Origin: a virus
IMG/VR virus record: IMGVR_UViG_3300030333_005934
Span: 3,651-33,475 of that record
DNA: 29,825 bases
Reading direction: 5' to 3' (one strand)
Below, in pieces: positions 15,300 to 21,060 of this stretch. Under the pieces are notes generated by a model. The model worked only from the letters and a program-made list of their open reading frames with translations, was not told the DNA's origin and did no database searches. The position numbers and the translations under genes are program-made. How positions within the stretch are numbered: position 1 is the first letter of the stretch; each line of letters begins with the position of its first letter.

Positions 15300-16301
15300 A
15301 TGCGTGCGGACGTAGTTATTGGTTTACAACATGGGGATGAGGCTAAGGGAAAAGTTACACATTATTTGTGTAAATACAAAGATTATACGCACGTTTTAAG
15401 ATTCAATGGCGGGTGCAACGCTGGACATACGATCTATCATGAGGGTCGTAAATTTGTAACACACCACATACCAGCAGGTGTATTTTATGGTATTAAATCT
15501 ATCATAGGTCCTGGCTGTGTTGTTAATGTAGAACAGTTTTTTAAAGAACTAGCGGAATTGGAAGAGGGTGGAGTTAATGCGAAGGGAAAGATTTTCATTG
15601 CCAAAAATGCTCACGTTATTTCCGACGCTCACATTCAAGAGGAACATTCAGAGAAGAAGATTGGCACAACCAAAAGAGGAAACGGACCAGCATACCGTGA
15701 CAAGTACGCTCGCCTTGGTGTACAGGCAAAGGATGTTTCCGCTCTAAAACCATATCTAATTGATTTATATGAGGAATTCTATAGTATCCCCTGTAGTGTC
15801 AACATTCTATGTGAAGGCGCACAAGGCTTTGAGTTGGATATCGACTGGGGAGATTACCCCTATGTAACTTCAAGCCACTGCGGAGTTGCTGGTGCCTTGC
15901 TCAATGGTATTCCACACAACTCAGTTGAAGATGTATGGGGAGTGGGCAAGGTATATGAAACCTACGTCGGCGCGAAACAGTTTGAGCCAATCGACGAGCC
16001 GGAAGAGAGAGAGTTTTTTGCTCGCATGCGTGAGGCAGGCGAGGAGTATGGCGCCACCACTGGACGTCCAAGACAGTGTAATTATTTAAACTTGTCAAAC
16101 TTGAAAAGATCGATAGCAGTCAATGCTGTTAATAAGTTAGTGCTTAATAAAGTTGATGTTTTGAGATCTTTGGACACTTGGAGACTAATTAATAACGATG
16201 AAATAATTTCATTCTCTGGAGAGAGTGAGATGCTTGATTTCGTAAAGAAAGAACTATCAGATGTAGATATATATTTTTCAGATTCCAAACACAGGATTTA
16301 G
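15300..16301 (+). CDS. purA: adenylosuccinate synthetase, short archaeal-like form (PurA/PurZ family)
   Basis: A 333-residue PurA-family enzyme joining Asp to a 6-oxopurine nucleotide. The P-loop GDEAKGK keeps Asp13, the catalytic base of PurA. NAGHT supplies His43, IGTTKRGNGPAYRDKYARLG the IMP site, YGATTGRPRQC the Asp-binding loop and NKVD the guanine specificity. It is about 100 residues shorter than bacterial PurA (about 430), the size of archaeal PurA and phage PurZ. PurZ enzymes that make 2-aminoadenine usually have Ser at the Asp13 position, so I favour IMP as substrate; a GTP-using PurZ0-type activity on dGMP is not excluded. Good SD (AAAAGGAG) before ATG 15300. The phage GMP reductase could supply IMP. 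Confidence 0.88.
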   Translation: MRADVVIGLQHGDEAKGKVTHYLCKYKDYTHVLRFNGGCNAGHTIYHEGRKFVTHHIPAGVFYGIKSIIGPGCVVNVEQFFKELAELEEGGVNAKGKIFIAKNAHVISDAHIQEEHSEKKIGTTKRGNGPAYRDKYARLGVQAKDVSALKPYLIDLYEEFYSIPCSVNILCEGAQGFELDIDWGDYPYVTSSHCGVAGALLNGIPHNSVEDVWGVGKVYETYVGAKQFEPIDEPEEREFFARMREAGEEYGATTGRPRQCNYLNLSNLKRSIAVNAVNKLVLNKVDVLRSLDTWRLINNDEIISFSGESEMLDFVKKELSDVDIYFSDSKHRI

Positions 16302-16321
16302 CTAAGTTGGAGGTCGTTTCA

Positions 16322-16591
16322 GTGAAGAGCAAGATATTTCATGAGCGATTGGATTTAATCAACCAAGCAAAGCATAAGTTAACGACCATGCAAAACAAGA
16401 ATGTGTATACCCTAGATATTGAGGCAATGAGGCTGCTAGACGCCTTGTCGAGCGAGCTTCAAGAGATTTTGACTGAGAATATTCTTTTACAGAATAAAAA
16501 CAAAGTTTTATCGGCAAGAATCGAGCGTTTTAGGAGAAAAAAAAGTGCCAAGAGTTTACGTTCCAAACCCGGCAGAGAAGACAATCAATGA
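16322..16591 (+). CDS. hypothetical helical protein (GTG start)
   Basis: An 89-residue helical protein with a Lys/Arg-rich C-terminus (RIERFRRKKSAKSLRSKPGR). The start is GTG 16322 because a strong SD (GGAGG, 16309-16313) lies 8 nt upstream; the in-frame TTG 16307 is part of that SD context. The middle looks coiled-coil (ELQEILTENILLQNKNKVL). It overlaps the next gene by 47 nt. Function unknown. Confidence 0.6.
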   Translation: MKSKIFHERLDLINQAKHKLTTMQNKNVYTLDIEAMRLLDALSSELQEILTENILLQNKNKVLSARIERFRRKKSAKSLRSKPGREDNQ

Positions 16592-16718
16592 AGCGCTAAA
16601 AGAGCTTTATCTTTTGAAAACCGCAATAAAAACGGAAAGTGAAGAAAAGATTAGCAATAGAATTGATAAAATAAGACAAGCATTAATGGACGTTGCAGAG
16701 GGATTAAAAAATCCTTAA
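16545..16718 (+). CDS. small hypothetical protein (GTG start)
   Basis: A 57-residue protein starting at GTG 16545 behind an AGGAG SD (16532-16536, spacing 8), inside the end of the previous gene. The sequence is helical (TINEALKELYLLKTAI, then KISNRIDKIRQALMDVAEG). Its stop codon lies inside the -35 box of the next promoter. No function is recognised. Confidence 0.55.
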   Translation: MPRVYVPNPAEKTINEALKELYLLKTAIKTESEEKISNRIDKIRQALMDVAEGLKNP

Positions 16719-16742
16719 CTATAGTTTGCACGTGCGTATAAT
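16715..16742 (+). promoter_or_regulatory. promoter at the head of the SH3-like array (leaderless type)
   Basis: TTAACT (16715-16720), a 16-nt spacer with CGT six bases before the -10, and TATAAT (16737-16742). ATG 16749 follows after 6 nt, so the mRNA should be leaderless. Confidence 0.83.
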
Positions 16743-16748
16743 TATATC

Positions 16749-16931
16749 ATGGACATTGGCGATTTAGTCAAGTGGTCAGATTCTAGTCGTAGTTATCTTG
16801 TCGGCCACATGGGTGTTATTCTAAGGCTAGAAAGTATAAGTAATAATGAAGGCGCCTGGATACGCTGGCTTACTGATGAGTACGGACCTCAAGAAGCCTG
16901 GACGCCGCTAATATGTATTGAAAAAGTATAG
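16749..16931 (+). CDS. SH3-like array protein 1
   Basis: A 60-residue protein that starts MDIGDLVKW, then GHMGVILRLE and AWIRWL before a WTPLICIEKV end. This is the family pattern of the array: a conserved N-terminus, a Gly-Val/Ile turn, a V-x-W strand and a final Trp/Leu-Glu strand, as in small SH3/KOW-type barrels. It is the first gene after a strong promoter and has no SD. It ends in EKV rather than ESR, so it lacks the conserved junction to the next gene. Function unknown. Confidence 0.8.
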   Translation: MDIGDLVKWSDSSRSYLVGHMGVILRLESISNNEGAWIRWLTDEYGPQEAWTPLICIEKV

Positions 16932-16950
16932 TTCAAGTGGAGTATTGATG

Positions 16951-17154
16951 ATGACAAAGACATATATTGTTACACCAGATACCGACATGTCTGATGTGAG
17001 GAACATAACCTGTAATACTATTGAGGAATGTGCCGAGGCAGCGAAAGTTTTTTTTCTAACGCCATGTCAAATCATTTCTAATGATGGCACGGAGTCTGCC
17101 TCGGTAGAAAAAAACGGAAGCATTAAAAATATCTTAACTAATTCCAGTTCGTAG
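16951..17154 (+). CDS. hypothetical protein within the array
   Basis: A 67-residue protein unlike the SH3-like family. It has a beta-alpha start (TKTYIVTPDTDMSDV) and a Cys-containing helix (TCNTIEECAEAAKVFFL). I chose ATG 16951, 8 nt after a GGAG SD (16939-16942); ATG 16948 and an upstream TTG 16918 are possible. Its 3' end contains the -35 of the next promoter. Function unknown. Confidence 0.6.
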   Translation: MTKTYIVTPDTDMSDVRNITCNTIEECAEAAKVFFLTPCQIISNDGTESASVEKNGSIKNILTNSSS

Positions 17155-17161
17155 ATATATT
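17134..17161 (+). promoter_or_regulatory. promoter inside the array (leaderless type)
   Basis: TTAACT (17134-17139), a 16-nt spacer with CGT six bases before the -10, and TATATT (17156-17161). ATG 17169 follows after 7 nt. Confidence 0.78.
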
Positions 17162-17168
17162 TTGATAA

Positions 17169-17360
17169 ATGAAAGTGGGAGACATAGTACAGCCTCGTGT
17201 CCGCGCTGATGGAATGTTCACTGATGAATATCGATATGGTGTGATTCTTGATTGTTATGAGGACGATTATGGAATAGTGTACTATGAAATTCATTGGATG
17301 AGTGACCAAGAATGGTGGAAGGAAGATGAATTGCGACTTGTCAGCGACGGAAAGAAATAG
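17169..17360 (+). CDS. SH3-like array protein 2
   Basis: A 63-residue family member: MKVGDIVQPR, YRYGVILDCYED, YYEIHWMSDQEWW, LRLVSDGKK. No SD is visible and the promoter predicts a leaderless message, yet translation can continue into the next gene through overlap. Function unknown; SH3/KOW-like fold inferred from the pattern of strands. Confidence 0.8.
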   Translation: MKVGDIVQPRVRADGMFTDEYRYGVILDCYEDDYGIVYYEIHWMSDQEWWKEDELRLVSDGKK

Positions 17361-17571
17361 CTCAGCATTTCCAAAAGTAGGCGATATTATTGGATGCAAT
17401 GACGGTGATATCGGCGTAGTTATTTCAACTAAAGAAGACCCATACTACTTTTCTAAAGAAAGAATTGTGGTTGAAGCGCGCTGGATTAATGCTGGCTTGT
17501 GTACGGACGCATGGTGTTCTGAAGATTTCAACACTGGAAAAGAGATGTTTCACGTCATCAGCAGGGCATGA
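17326..17571 (+). CDS. SH3-like array protein 3
   Basis: An 81-residue version with an N-terminal extension before FPKVGDIIGC, followed by DIGVVISTKED, IVVEARWI and FHVISRA. I take ATG 17326; TTG 17338 is an alternative and would be closer to the family length. It overlaps the previous gene by 35 nt and the next by 4 nt (ATGA). The extension may be real or a relic of a changed junction. Function unknown. Confidence 0.65.
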   Translation: MNCDLSATERNSSAFPKVGDIIGCNDGDIGVVISTKEDPYYFSKERIVVEARWINAGLCTDAWCSEDFNTGKEMFHVISRA

Positions 17572-17741
17572 AGGTCGGTGATTTGGTGTCAGTGCTCTAC
17601 GAAACAAGACGATATTATCTTGTCTTGGAGAAGTTAGACAATAATACCCATGGCGAAGATAGATACGTTTTGTACGGCTTGAGAGACGGTGTTAAGAGAA
17701 CGCAAGTGTATTCAGAAATTAAAGTTGTCAGCGAGGCTTAA
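17568..17741 (+). CDS. SH3-like array protein 4
   Basis: A 57-residue member: MKVGDLVSVLYE, YLVLEKLD, DRYVLYGLRDG and KVVSEA. It starts in the stop of the previous gene (ATGA) and ends TAA directly before the next ATG. The first 20 nt repeat the array junction core with one change. Its C-terminus is SEA, not SESR, and the GAGG within that codon run can serve as SD for the next gene. Confidence 0.78.
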   Translation: MKVGDLVSVLYETRRYYLVLEKLDNNTHGEDRYVLYGLRDGVKRTQVYSEIKVVSEA

Positions 17742-17939
17742 ATGAAGATTGGCGACTTAGTGAGTCTTAAATCAGGCTACTCATACGAAACTGCTGATAA
17801 GGATATTTACTATCGATCCGGCGTTATTATAATGATTGATGAGTACGACACATCTGGCCTATGGTATCAAGTTCAATGGGGACAAGAGAGTCTTTGGCAC
17901 AGAGCTGGTGATTTGGAGTTGGTAAATGAAAGTGGGTGA
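17742..17939 (+). CDS. SH3-like array protein 5
   Basis: A 65-residue member: MKIGDLVSLKSG, YRSGVIIMIDEYD, LWYQVQWGQESLW and LELVNESG. The end GAG-TTG-GTA-AAT-GAA encodes the LEL-V-N-E residues and also supplies the GGAG SD and ATG of the next gene, with a 14-nt overlap (17926-17939). Confidence 0.82.
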   Translation: MKIGDLVSLKSGYSYETADKDIYYRSGVIIMIDEYDTSGLWYQVQWGQESLWHRAGDLELVNESG

Positions 17940-18147
17940 TTTGGTTATAGATTTTGGCGATGGTGATATTGGCATTGTCGTGAGTGAAATCCGTAGTTAT
18001 CCTGCGGAAGTTAATAATAAGCGCGCCTATCCCAACGGCCACAAATACGTTATGGTCTCTTGGCCTTCTAATAATCACGAGCCTGTACAAATGGATATGC
18101 TGGCTGTTAAAAATGGCTGGGTGGAGATTATAAATGAAAGTCGGTGA
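17926..18147 (+). CDS. SH3-like array protein 6
   Basis: A 73-residue member: MKVGDLVIDFGDGDIG, then IVVSEIRSY, KYVMVSW and GWVEIINESR. The segment after residue 25 is longer than in most members. Its C-terminal codons carry the next SD (GGAG) and start. The overlap with the next gene is 14 nt (18134-18147). Confidence 0.82.
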   Translation: MKVGDLVIDFGDGDIGIVVSEIRSYPAEVNNKRAYPNGHKYVMVSWPSNNHEPVQMDMLAVKNGWVEIINESR

Positions 18148-18319
18148 TTTAGTAAAAAACATTCACGGCCTTTACCCTGCGAATATGGGGATTATAGTAG
18201 AGGTGAGCGAGCCGCAACTAAAAAATTCCAACGCATGCCCTTATAGGGTGCATTGGTTTGAACACGGCTACGAGTCGGCTTGGATGAGAGCCACGTGGCT
18301 GGAGAAAATAGATGAATAA
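18134..18319 (+). CDS. SH3-like array protein 7
   Basis: A 61-residue member: MKVGDLVKNIHG, MGIIVEVSE, PYRVHWFEHGYESAW and WLEKIDE. It ends DE-stop rather than SESR, and the following gene is not an SH3-like member; its start overlaps by 8 nt (ATGAATAA). Confidence 0.82.
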   Translation: MKVGDLVKNIHGLYPANMGIIVEVSEPQLKNSNACPYRVHWFEHGYESAWMRATWLEKIDE

Positions 18320-18605
18320 TGAAAGAATAGAATGTGCTGACGGATTCAGTATGAGTGTACAAGCGAGTAGGTTTAATTATTGTGAACCTCGCATTGACAA
18401 CGCCGATAAGTATGTCGCAGTGGAGATCGGCTTTCCGAATGATTATGAATCTTTGTTGGTCGATTATGCGGAGGATAAAGAAAACTATACTGGCACTGTA
18501 TATGGATATGTCCCCTCGGACATTGTGACTCTGGTTTGCGCCAAGCATGGTGGGGTTGTGAAAGGGGAAATGCCAAATGGTATTCCATATCTGAGTGTGA
18601 AATGA
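18312..18605 (+). CDS. hypothetical protein inserted in the array
   Basis: A 97-residue protein with no similarity to the SH3-like members that I can see. It is acidic, with beta segments (KYVAVEIGF, YTGTVYGYVPSDIVTLVCA) and two Cys. It overlaps both neighbours (8 nt before, 4 nt after), so it is translated as part of the chain. It starts MNNERIE and ends LSVK without the SESR signature. Function unknown. Confidence 0.7.
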   Translation: MNNERIECADGFSMSVQASRFNYCEPRIDNADKYVAVEIGFPNDYESLLVDYAEDKENYTGTVYGYVPSDIVTLVCAKHGGVVKGEMPNGIPYLSVK

Positions 18606-18793
18606 AAACAGGTGACCTAGTTAAAGTTTTACCAGCGAGGTTTGGTCACTATATTGTTATTGGAAGATCAGAAATAGATGAGGATTATGTCGGTCGAAGA
18701 GTATACTGGGACTTGGCGCCTCTACCTGATACTCCATTTGATCATGGTGGACCGATGGATGAGAAGTATATTGAGGTTGTAAGTGAAGCATGA
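18602..18793 (+). CDS. SH3-like array protein 8
   Basis: A 63-residue member: MKTGDLVKVLPAR, YIVIGRSEID, RVYWDLAPL and YIEVVSEA. ATG 18602 overlaps the previous stop (ATGA). An upstream in-frame ATG at 18536 would add 22 residues with no family match and is rejected. The tail codes for the GTG start of the next gene with an 11-nt overlap. Confidence 0.8.
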   Translation: MKTGDLVKVLPARFGHYIVIGRSEIDEDYVGRRVYWDLAPLPDTPFDHGGPMDEKYIEVVSEA

Positions 18794-18938
18794 ATTAACA
18801 GAAGAAATTGAGAATATTCTTATTGAGCAATGCAAGGCTCGATGTCTCGATGACGAAGAGGATTTCAAAGCTGTGATTGAGGTTGTTGAGGGTGCCATTC
18901 AAGAATGGATTGACAACCGCTGTCCCGGATGTAGATAA
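18783..18938 (+). CDS. small helical protein inserted in the array (GTG start)
   Basis: A 51-residue protein starting at GTG 18783 inside the VVSEA end of array protein 8, with GAGG (18774-18777) as SD. It is helical and acidic (HELTEEIENILIEQCKARC, then FKAVIEVVEGAIQEWID) and ends in NRCPGCR. It does not share the SH3-like pattern but uses the array's junction to start. Its TAA overlaps the next ATG by 1 nt. Confidence 0.6.
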   Translation: MKHELTEEIENILIEQCKARCLDDEEDFKAVIEVVEGAIQEWIDNRCPGCR

Positions 18939-19120
18939 TGAAAGTCGGTGATTTAGTTAAGGTAAAGACAAGACATTACGGCACAAAATTAGGCGTGTTA
19001 GTTGAGAGTTACAACCGTCCCGATTGGCGCGGCGGTGAGTGGCGCGTAAAAATGCTGGACCATCTACGTGACGTACATGCTGCTGGGTGTGATATAGAGG
19101 TCATCAGTGAAAGTCGGTGA
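18938..19120 (+). CDS. SH3-like array protein 9
   Basis: A 60-residue member: MKVGDLVKVKTRHYG, LGVLVESYN, EWRVKMLDHL and CDIEVISESR. The last codons (GAGGTCATCAGTGAAAGTC) hold the next gene's SD, its GTG start and its first residues. The overlap is 14 nt (19107-19120). Confidence 0.84.
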   Translation: MKVGDLVKVKTRHYGTKLGVLVESYNRPDWRGGEWRVKMLDHLRDVHAAGCDIEVISESR

Positions 19121-19283
19121 TTTAGTTAAACTAATTGGCTCATTCCATGGAGAACAAGTCGTCGGAGTGATAATTGAAACCAACGTGTTTACACGCGGCT
19201 GGCATACAATGTCTTGCTCGATACAGGCCGAACCAATACATTGGCCCGAATCGCAGTTGGAGGTTGTCAGTGAAAGTCGGTGA
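19107..19283 (+). CDS. SH3-like array protein 10 (GTG start)
   Basis: A 58-residue member: MKVGDLVKLIGS, VVGVIIETNVF, CSIQAEPIHW and LEVVSESR. It begins at GTG and its first 24 nt are identical to those of array protein 12 at 19710. The GGAGG in its own tail is the SD for the GIY-YIG gene, overlapping 14 nt (19270-19283). Confidence 0.82.
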   Translation: MKVGDLVKLIGSFHGEQVVGVIIETNVFTRGWHTMSCSIQAEPIHWPESQLEVVSESR

Positions 19284-19530
19284 TTGGTGGTTTTACGTTT
19301 TACTTTGTGCTGACGGTACTTATTATGCTGGTGTGACAACGAACATTGATAGAAGATTGTACGAACACAATCATACTAAACGCGGCGCAAAATACACTAG
19401 AACAAGAAGGCCAGCAAAGATTGTTTTATCGGAGTCACACCCTGATAGATCTTCAGCCATGAGGGCTGAGATCAGGTTTAAGCGCCTAAAACGGAAACAA
19501 AAAGAAGAGATTATTAATGAAAGTCGGTGA
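19270..19530 (+). CDS. GIY-YIG endonuclease (UPF0213/YhbQ-like) carrying array ends
   Basis: An 86-residue single-domain GIY-YIG nuclease. The two motif strands are WWFYVLL (residues 6-12) and YYAGVTT (18-24), followed by Arg28 in IDRRLYEHN, KYTRTRRPAK and the catalytic Glu67 in SAMRAEIRFKRLKRKQK. This is the compact UPF0213 form. The frame starts at GTG 19270 with MKVGD, the same leader as the SH3-like genes, and ends IINESR-stop; both ends are 14-nt array overlaps. An ATG upstream at 19174 in the same frame would include part of array protein 10 and is not needed. It may cut DNA to promote spread or recombination of array modules; that is inference. It may equally be a passenger. Confidence 0.88.
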   Translation: MKVGDWWFYVLLCADGTYYAGVTTNIDRRLYEHNHTKRGAKYTRTRRPAKIVLSESHPDRSSAMRAEIRFKRLKRKQKEEIINESR

Positions 19531-19723
19531 CTTGGTTAAATTTCGCATAACAACTTTGCTCGATAGGCCATTCGGATGTCTTCCTGATATTAATGATGAG
19601 AGATGGTCTGGCCATGGGATAGTTTTAGAAATTTCTGGTGGCAATGTCAATGTTCTGTGGCCTAAAGAAGGCGCGCAGCTAGTTGATAATCGATTCTTGG
19701 AGTTAGTAAGTGAAAGTCGGTGA
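19517..19723 (+). CDS. SH3-like array protein 11
   Basis: A 68-residue member: MKVGDLVKFRITTLL, GHGIVLEISG, VNVLWPKEGA and LELVSESR. The start lies in the INESR end of the GIY-YIG gene (overlap 19517-19530). The tail (GGAG, then GTG) starts the next gene, overlapping 14 nt. Confidence 0.83.
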   Translation: MKVGDLVKFRITTLLDRPFGCLPDINDERWSGHGIVLEISGGNVNVLWPKEGAQLVDNRFLELVSESR

Positions 19724-19874
19724 TTTAGTTAAAGTAAAGGGACGTCCTGAATACGGTGCTGGCAAGATCGTTAGATTCTACGCCATGCATGGCACTATTT
19801 TGGTCGAGTTTCCTAAAAAGGAAACTATGATATACTGCGATTATTCAGAGGTAGAGAATCATGAAAAGACCTGA
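19710..19874 (+). CDS. SH3-like array protein 12 (GTG start)
   Basis: A 54-residue member: MKVGDLVKVKGRPEYG, AGKIVRFYAMHG, TILVEFPKKE and YSEVENHEKT. It ends HEKT-stop, so the tail has diverged, yet it still overlaps the following unrelated gene by exactly 14 nt (19861-19874), with GAGG nearby as SD. Confidence 0.78.
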   Translation: MKVGDLVKVKGRPEYGAGKIVRFYAMHGTILVEFPKKETMIYCDYSEVENHEKT

Positions 19875-20064
19875 GTGTGTTGAATGTGGAGATGAATTTA
19901 ATCCTAGACGATTTGCTCTTGGTTATTATACTTGTCTTGAGTGCGGAGATAATGAAGCCGCTAAGCAAATTTTACACAAGTCTCGTTGTACAGCACCCGC
20001 ATACAATAAAGGCGGATATATGTATATCTCTAGCAAGAGGATGGCAAGAGATGCTGGGAAATAA
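19861..20064 (+). CDS. small zinc-ribbon protein at the end of the first array segment
   Basis: A 67-residue protein with CVEC (6-9) and CLEC (25-28) pairs, a four-Cys zinc site, separated by GDEFNPRRFALGYYT, a spacing like small DksA/TraR-type or phage zinc fingers. A later Cys is in SRCTAP. It begins within array protein 12 using the usual 14-nt overlap though it is not SH3-like. Nucleic-acid binding is possible; function unknown. Confidence 0.75.
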   Translation: MKRPECVECGDEFNPRRFALGYYTCLECGDNEAAKQILHKSRCTAPAYNKGGYMYISSKRMARDAGK

Positions 20065-20068
20065 TGCC

Positions 20069-20096
20069 TTGACTATAACTAATTCGTCAATATAAT
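20069..20096 (+). promoter_or_regulatory. promoter inside the array (leaderless type)
   Basis: TTGACT (20069-20074), 16-nt spacer with CGT six bases before the -10, TATAAT (20091-20096). ATG 20103 follows after 6 nt. Confidence 0.85.
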
Positions 20097-20102
20097 TGTT
20101 TT

Positions 20103-20303
20103 ATGATAAAAAGAATAGTAAAGGTTGGCGATTTGGTTAAATGGACCCGCCCCGGAGCAGAAGATATTGGGATGATTATTAACCTAGATCATTCATTGTG
20201 CAACGACTCAGATGCAGTTATTCATTGGTTTGGAACGCCAGAATTCAGCGGTCTATACACTCTCAACCATAGATATTTAGAGGTTTTTGATGAATCCGGG
20301 TGA
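20103..20303 (+). CDS. SH3-like array protein 13
   Basis: A 66-residue member with five extra residues: MIKRIVKVGDLVKW, then IGMIINLDH, AVIHWF and YLEVFDESG. The leaderless promoter fixes the start at ATG 20103; the rest of the N-terminus aligns with MKVGDLVK. Its tail encodes the next start with a 14-nt overlap (20290-20303). Confidence 0.8.
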   Translation: MIKRIVKVGDLVKWTRPGAEDIGMIINLDHSLCNDSDAVIHWFGTPEFSGLYTLNHRYLEVFDESG

Positions 20304-20472
20304 TAAGTTAATCTTGGTAAAGAAAGAAGGTACAAGTCAAAGCTATTTGCCATACGGATCGATTTGTAGTTTTATTTGCAGCTTTGATGTTTATATCTGC
20401 CTTGAACATCAAGGTAAGGAGATGTTAATCCATAAAGATCTTTTGGAGCAACTCGATGATGCAGCCGGGTGA
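20290..20472 (+). CDS. SH3-like array protein 14
   Basis: A 60-residue member, more diverged: MNPGDKLILVKKEG, YGSICSFICSFD, YICLEHQGKEMLI and LEQLDDAAG. Lys-Val is changed to Asn-Pro, but the Gly-Asp that provides the previous stop codon is kept. TTG 20287 is possible. The overlap with the next gene is 14 nt. Confidence 0.75.
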   Translation: MNPGDKLILVKKEGTSQSYLPYGSICSFICSFDVYICLEHQGKEMLIHKDLLEQLDDAAG

Positions 20473-20671
20473 CTTAGTTTTCCACATTGAAGACGCGAAG
20501 GACTACGAAAATCCTCCTCCCGGTCTTATAACTGAGGTCTACAACATTGGCGATCAGGTTGAGGCTATTGTTTATTTCTCTGATCGTGAGTTTGGAGAGT
20601 ATCATCTAATAGAAAATTTGATATATGTTGATAATTGGCTTGACTACAAAGATCCAGTGCCTATGTTTTGA
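20459..20671 (+). CDS. SH3-like array protein 15 (last of first array)
   Basis: A 70-residue member: MQPGDLVFHIED, PGLITEVYNIG, VEAIVYFSDRE and then a longer end without ESR (WLDYKDPVPMF). ATG 20456 directly upstream is possible, but the family alignment favours 20459. It ends the array 15 nt before the tRNA-Ile gene. Confidence 0.76.
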   Translation: MQPGDLVFHIEDAKDYENPPPGLITEVYNIGDQVEAIVYFSDREFGEYHLIENLIYVDNWLDYKDPVPMF

Positions 20672-20686
20672 TTGTAAGTAGATTAC

Positions 20687-20763
20687 TGGCCCATAGCTCA
20701 GTAGGTTAGAGCGCCATTCTTATAAAGTGGGTGTCACGGGTTCAAGTCCCGTTGGGCCAACCA
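20687..20763 (+). tRNA. tRNA-Ile (anticodon TAT)
   Basis: A 77-nt cloverleaf with perfect acceptor TGGCCCA/TGGGCCA, anticodon loop CTTATAA (TAT) and encoded CCA. It reads ATA, a codon many hosts decode only with a modified CAT tRNA. Confidence 0.92.
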
Positions 20764-20768
20764 TATAC

Positions 20769-20845
20769 GGACCTTTAGCTCAGTTGGTTAGAGCCCCCCG
20801 CTCATAACGGGGTAGTCCTCGGTTCGAGTCCGAGAGGGTCCACCA
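20769..20845 (+). tRNA. tRNA with CAT anticodon (Met, or Ile2 if modified)
   Basis: A 77-nt cloverleaf with acceptor GGACCTT/AGGGTCC, anticodon loop CTCATAA, T-arm CTCGGTTCGAGTCCGAG and encoded CCA. The first acceptor pair is G-C, unlike bacterial initiator tRNA, so elongator Met is more likely. Ile2 by lysidine cannot be excluded. Confidence 0.88.
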
Positions 20846-20880
20846 TAATTTTTTACTCACGTACATATACGAGGGTTACA

Positions 20881-21051
20881 ATGAGAGAGACTATTTTTAT
20901 TTTTATGCTTTCCTTTTTGCTTGGCGGTTGCTATGTTCCTTATCCAAGCGTAGGTAAAGGAGCTACGATCCGTGCCTATGAAGTGCATTGTCAAAAGTTT
21001 TTAACTAATCACGGCAGGGTCATTGAGCGCTGCCGTCGTCACTATAGGTAA
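20881..21051 (+). CDS. small lipoprotein
   Basis: A 56-residue protein: MRETIFIFMLSFLLGGC ends in a good lipobox (LGGC, Cys17). The mature part is short, basic and Cys-containing (RAYEVHCQKFLTNHGR, ERCRRHYR). It is similar in size to phage outer-membrane spanin subunits, but no inner spanin is seen beside it. There is no clear SD; a CTCACG promoter-like motif lies upstream. Confidence 0.65.
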   Translation: MRETIFIFMLSFLLGGCYVPYPSVGKGATIRAYEVHCQKFLTNHGRVIERCRRHYR

Positions 21052-21060
21052 GGTAAGAAA

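Noticed and set aside
15300-16301. Direct assignment as PurZ (2-aminoadenine pathway)
   Set aside because: The family fits, but Asp13 is retained and no DatZ, MazZ or Z-polymerase gene is in the window; PurA is the safer call.
18536-18601. N-terminal extension of array protein 8
   Set aside because: The extra residues overlap the preceding gene and have no family similarity; ATG 18602 aligns with the family start.
16749-20671. Regular short repeats resembling a CRISPR array
   Set aside because: The repeats are 14-24 nt at gene junctions, the intervals are about 110-280 nt and are fully coding, and no cas genes are present.
20852-20879. Full promoter before the small lipoprotein gene at 20881
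   Set aside because: TTTACT is present, but no acceptable -10 lies 16-17 nt downstream (GGTTAC); kept only as part of the CTCACG motif finding.
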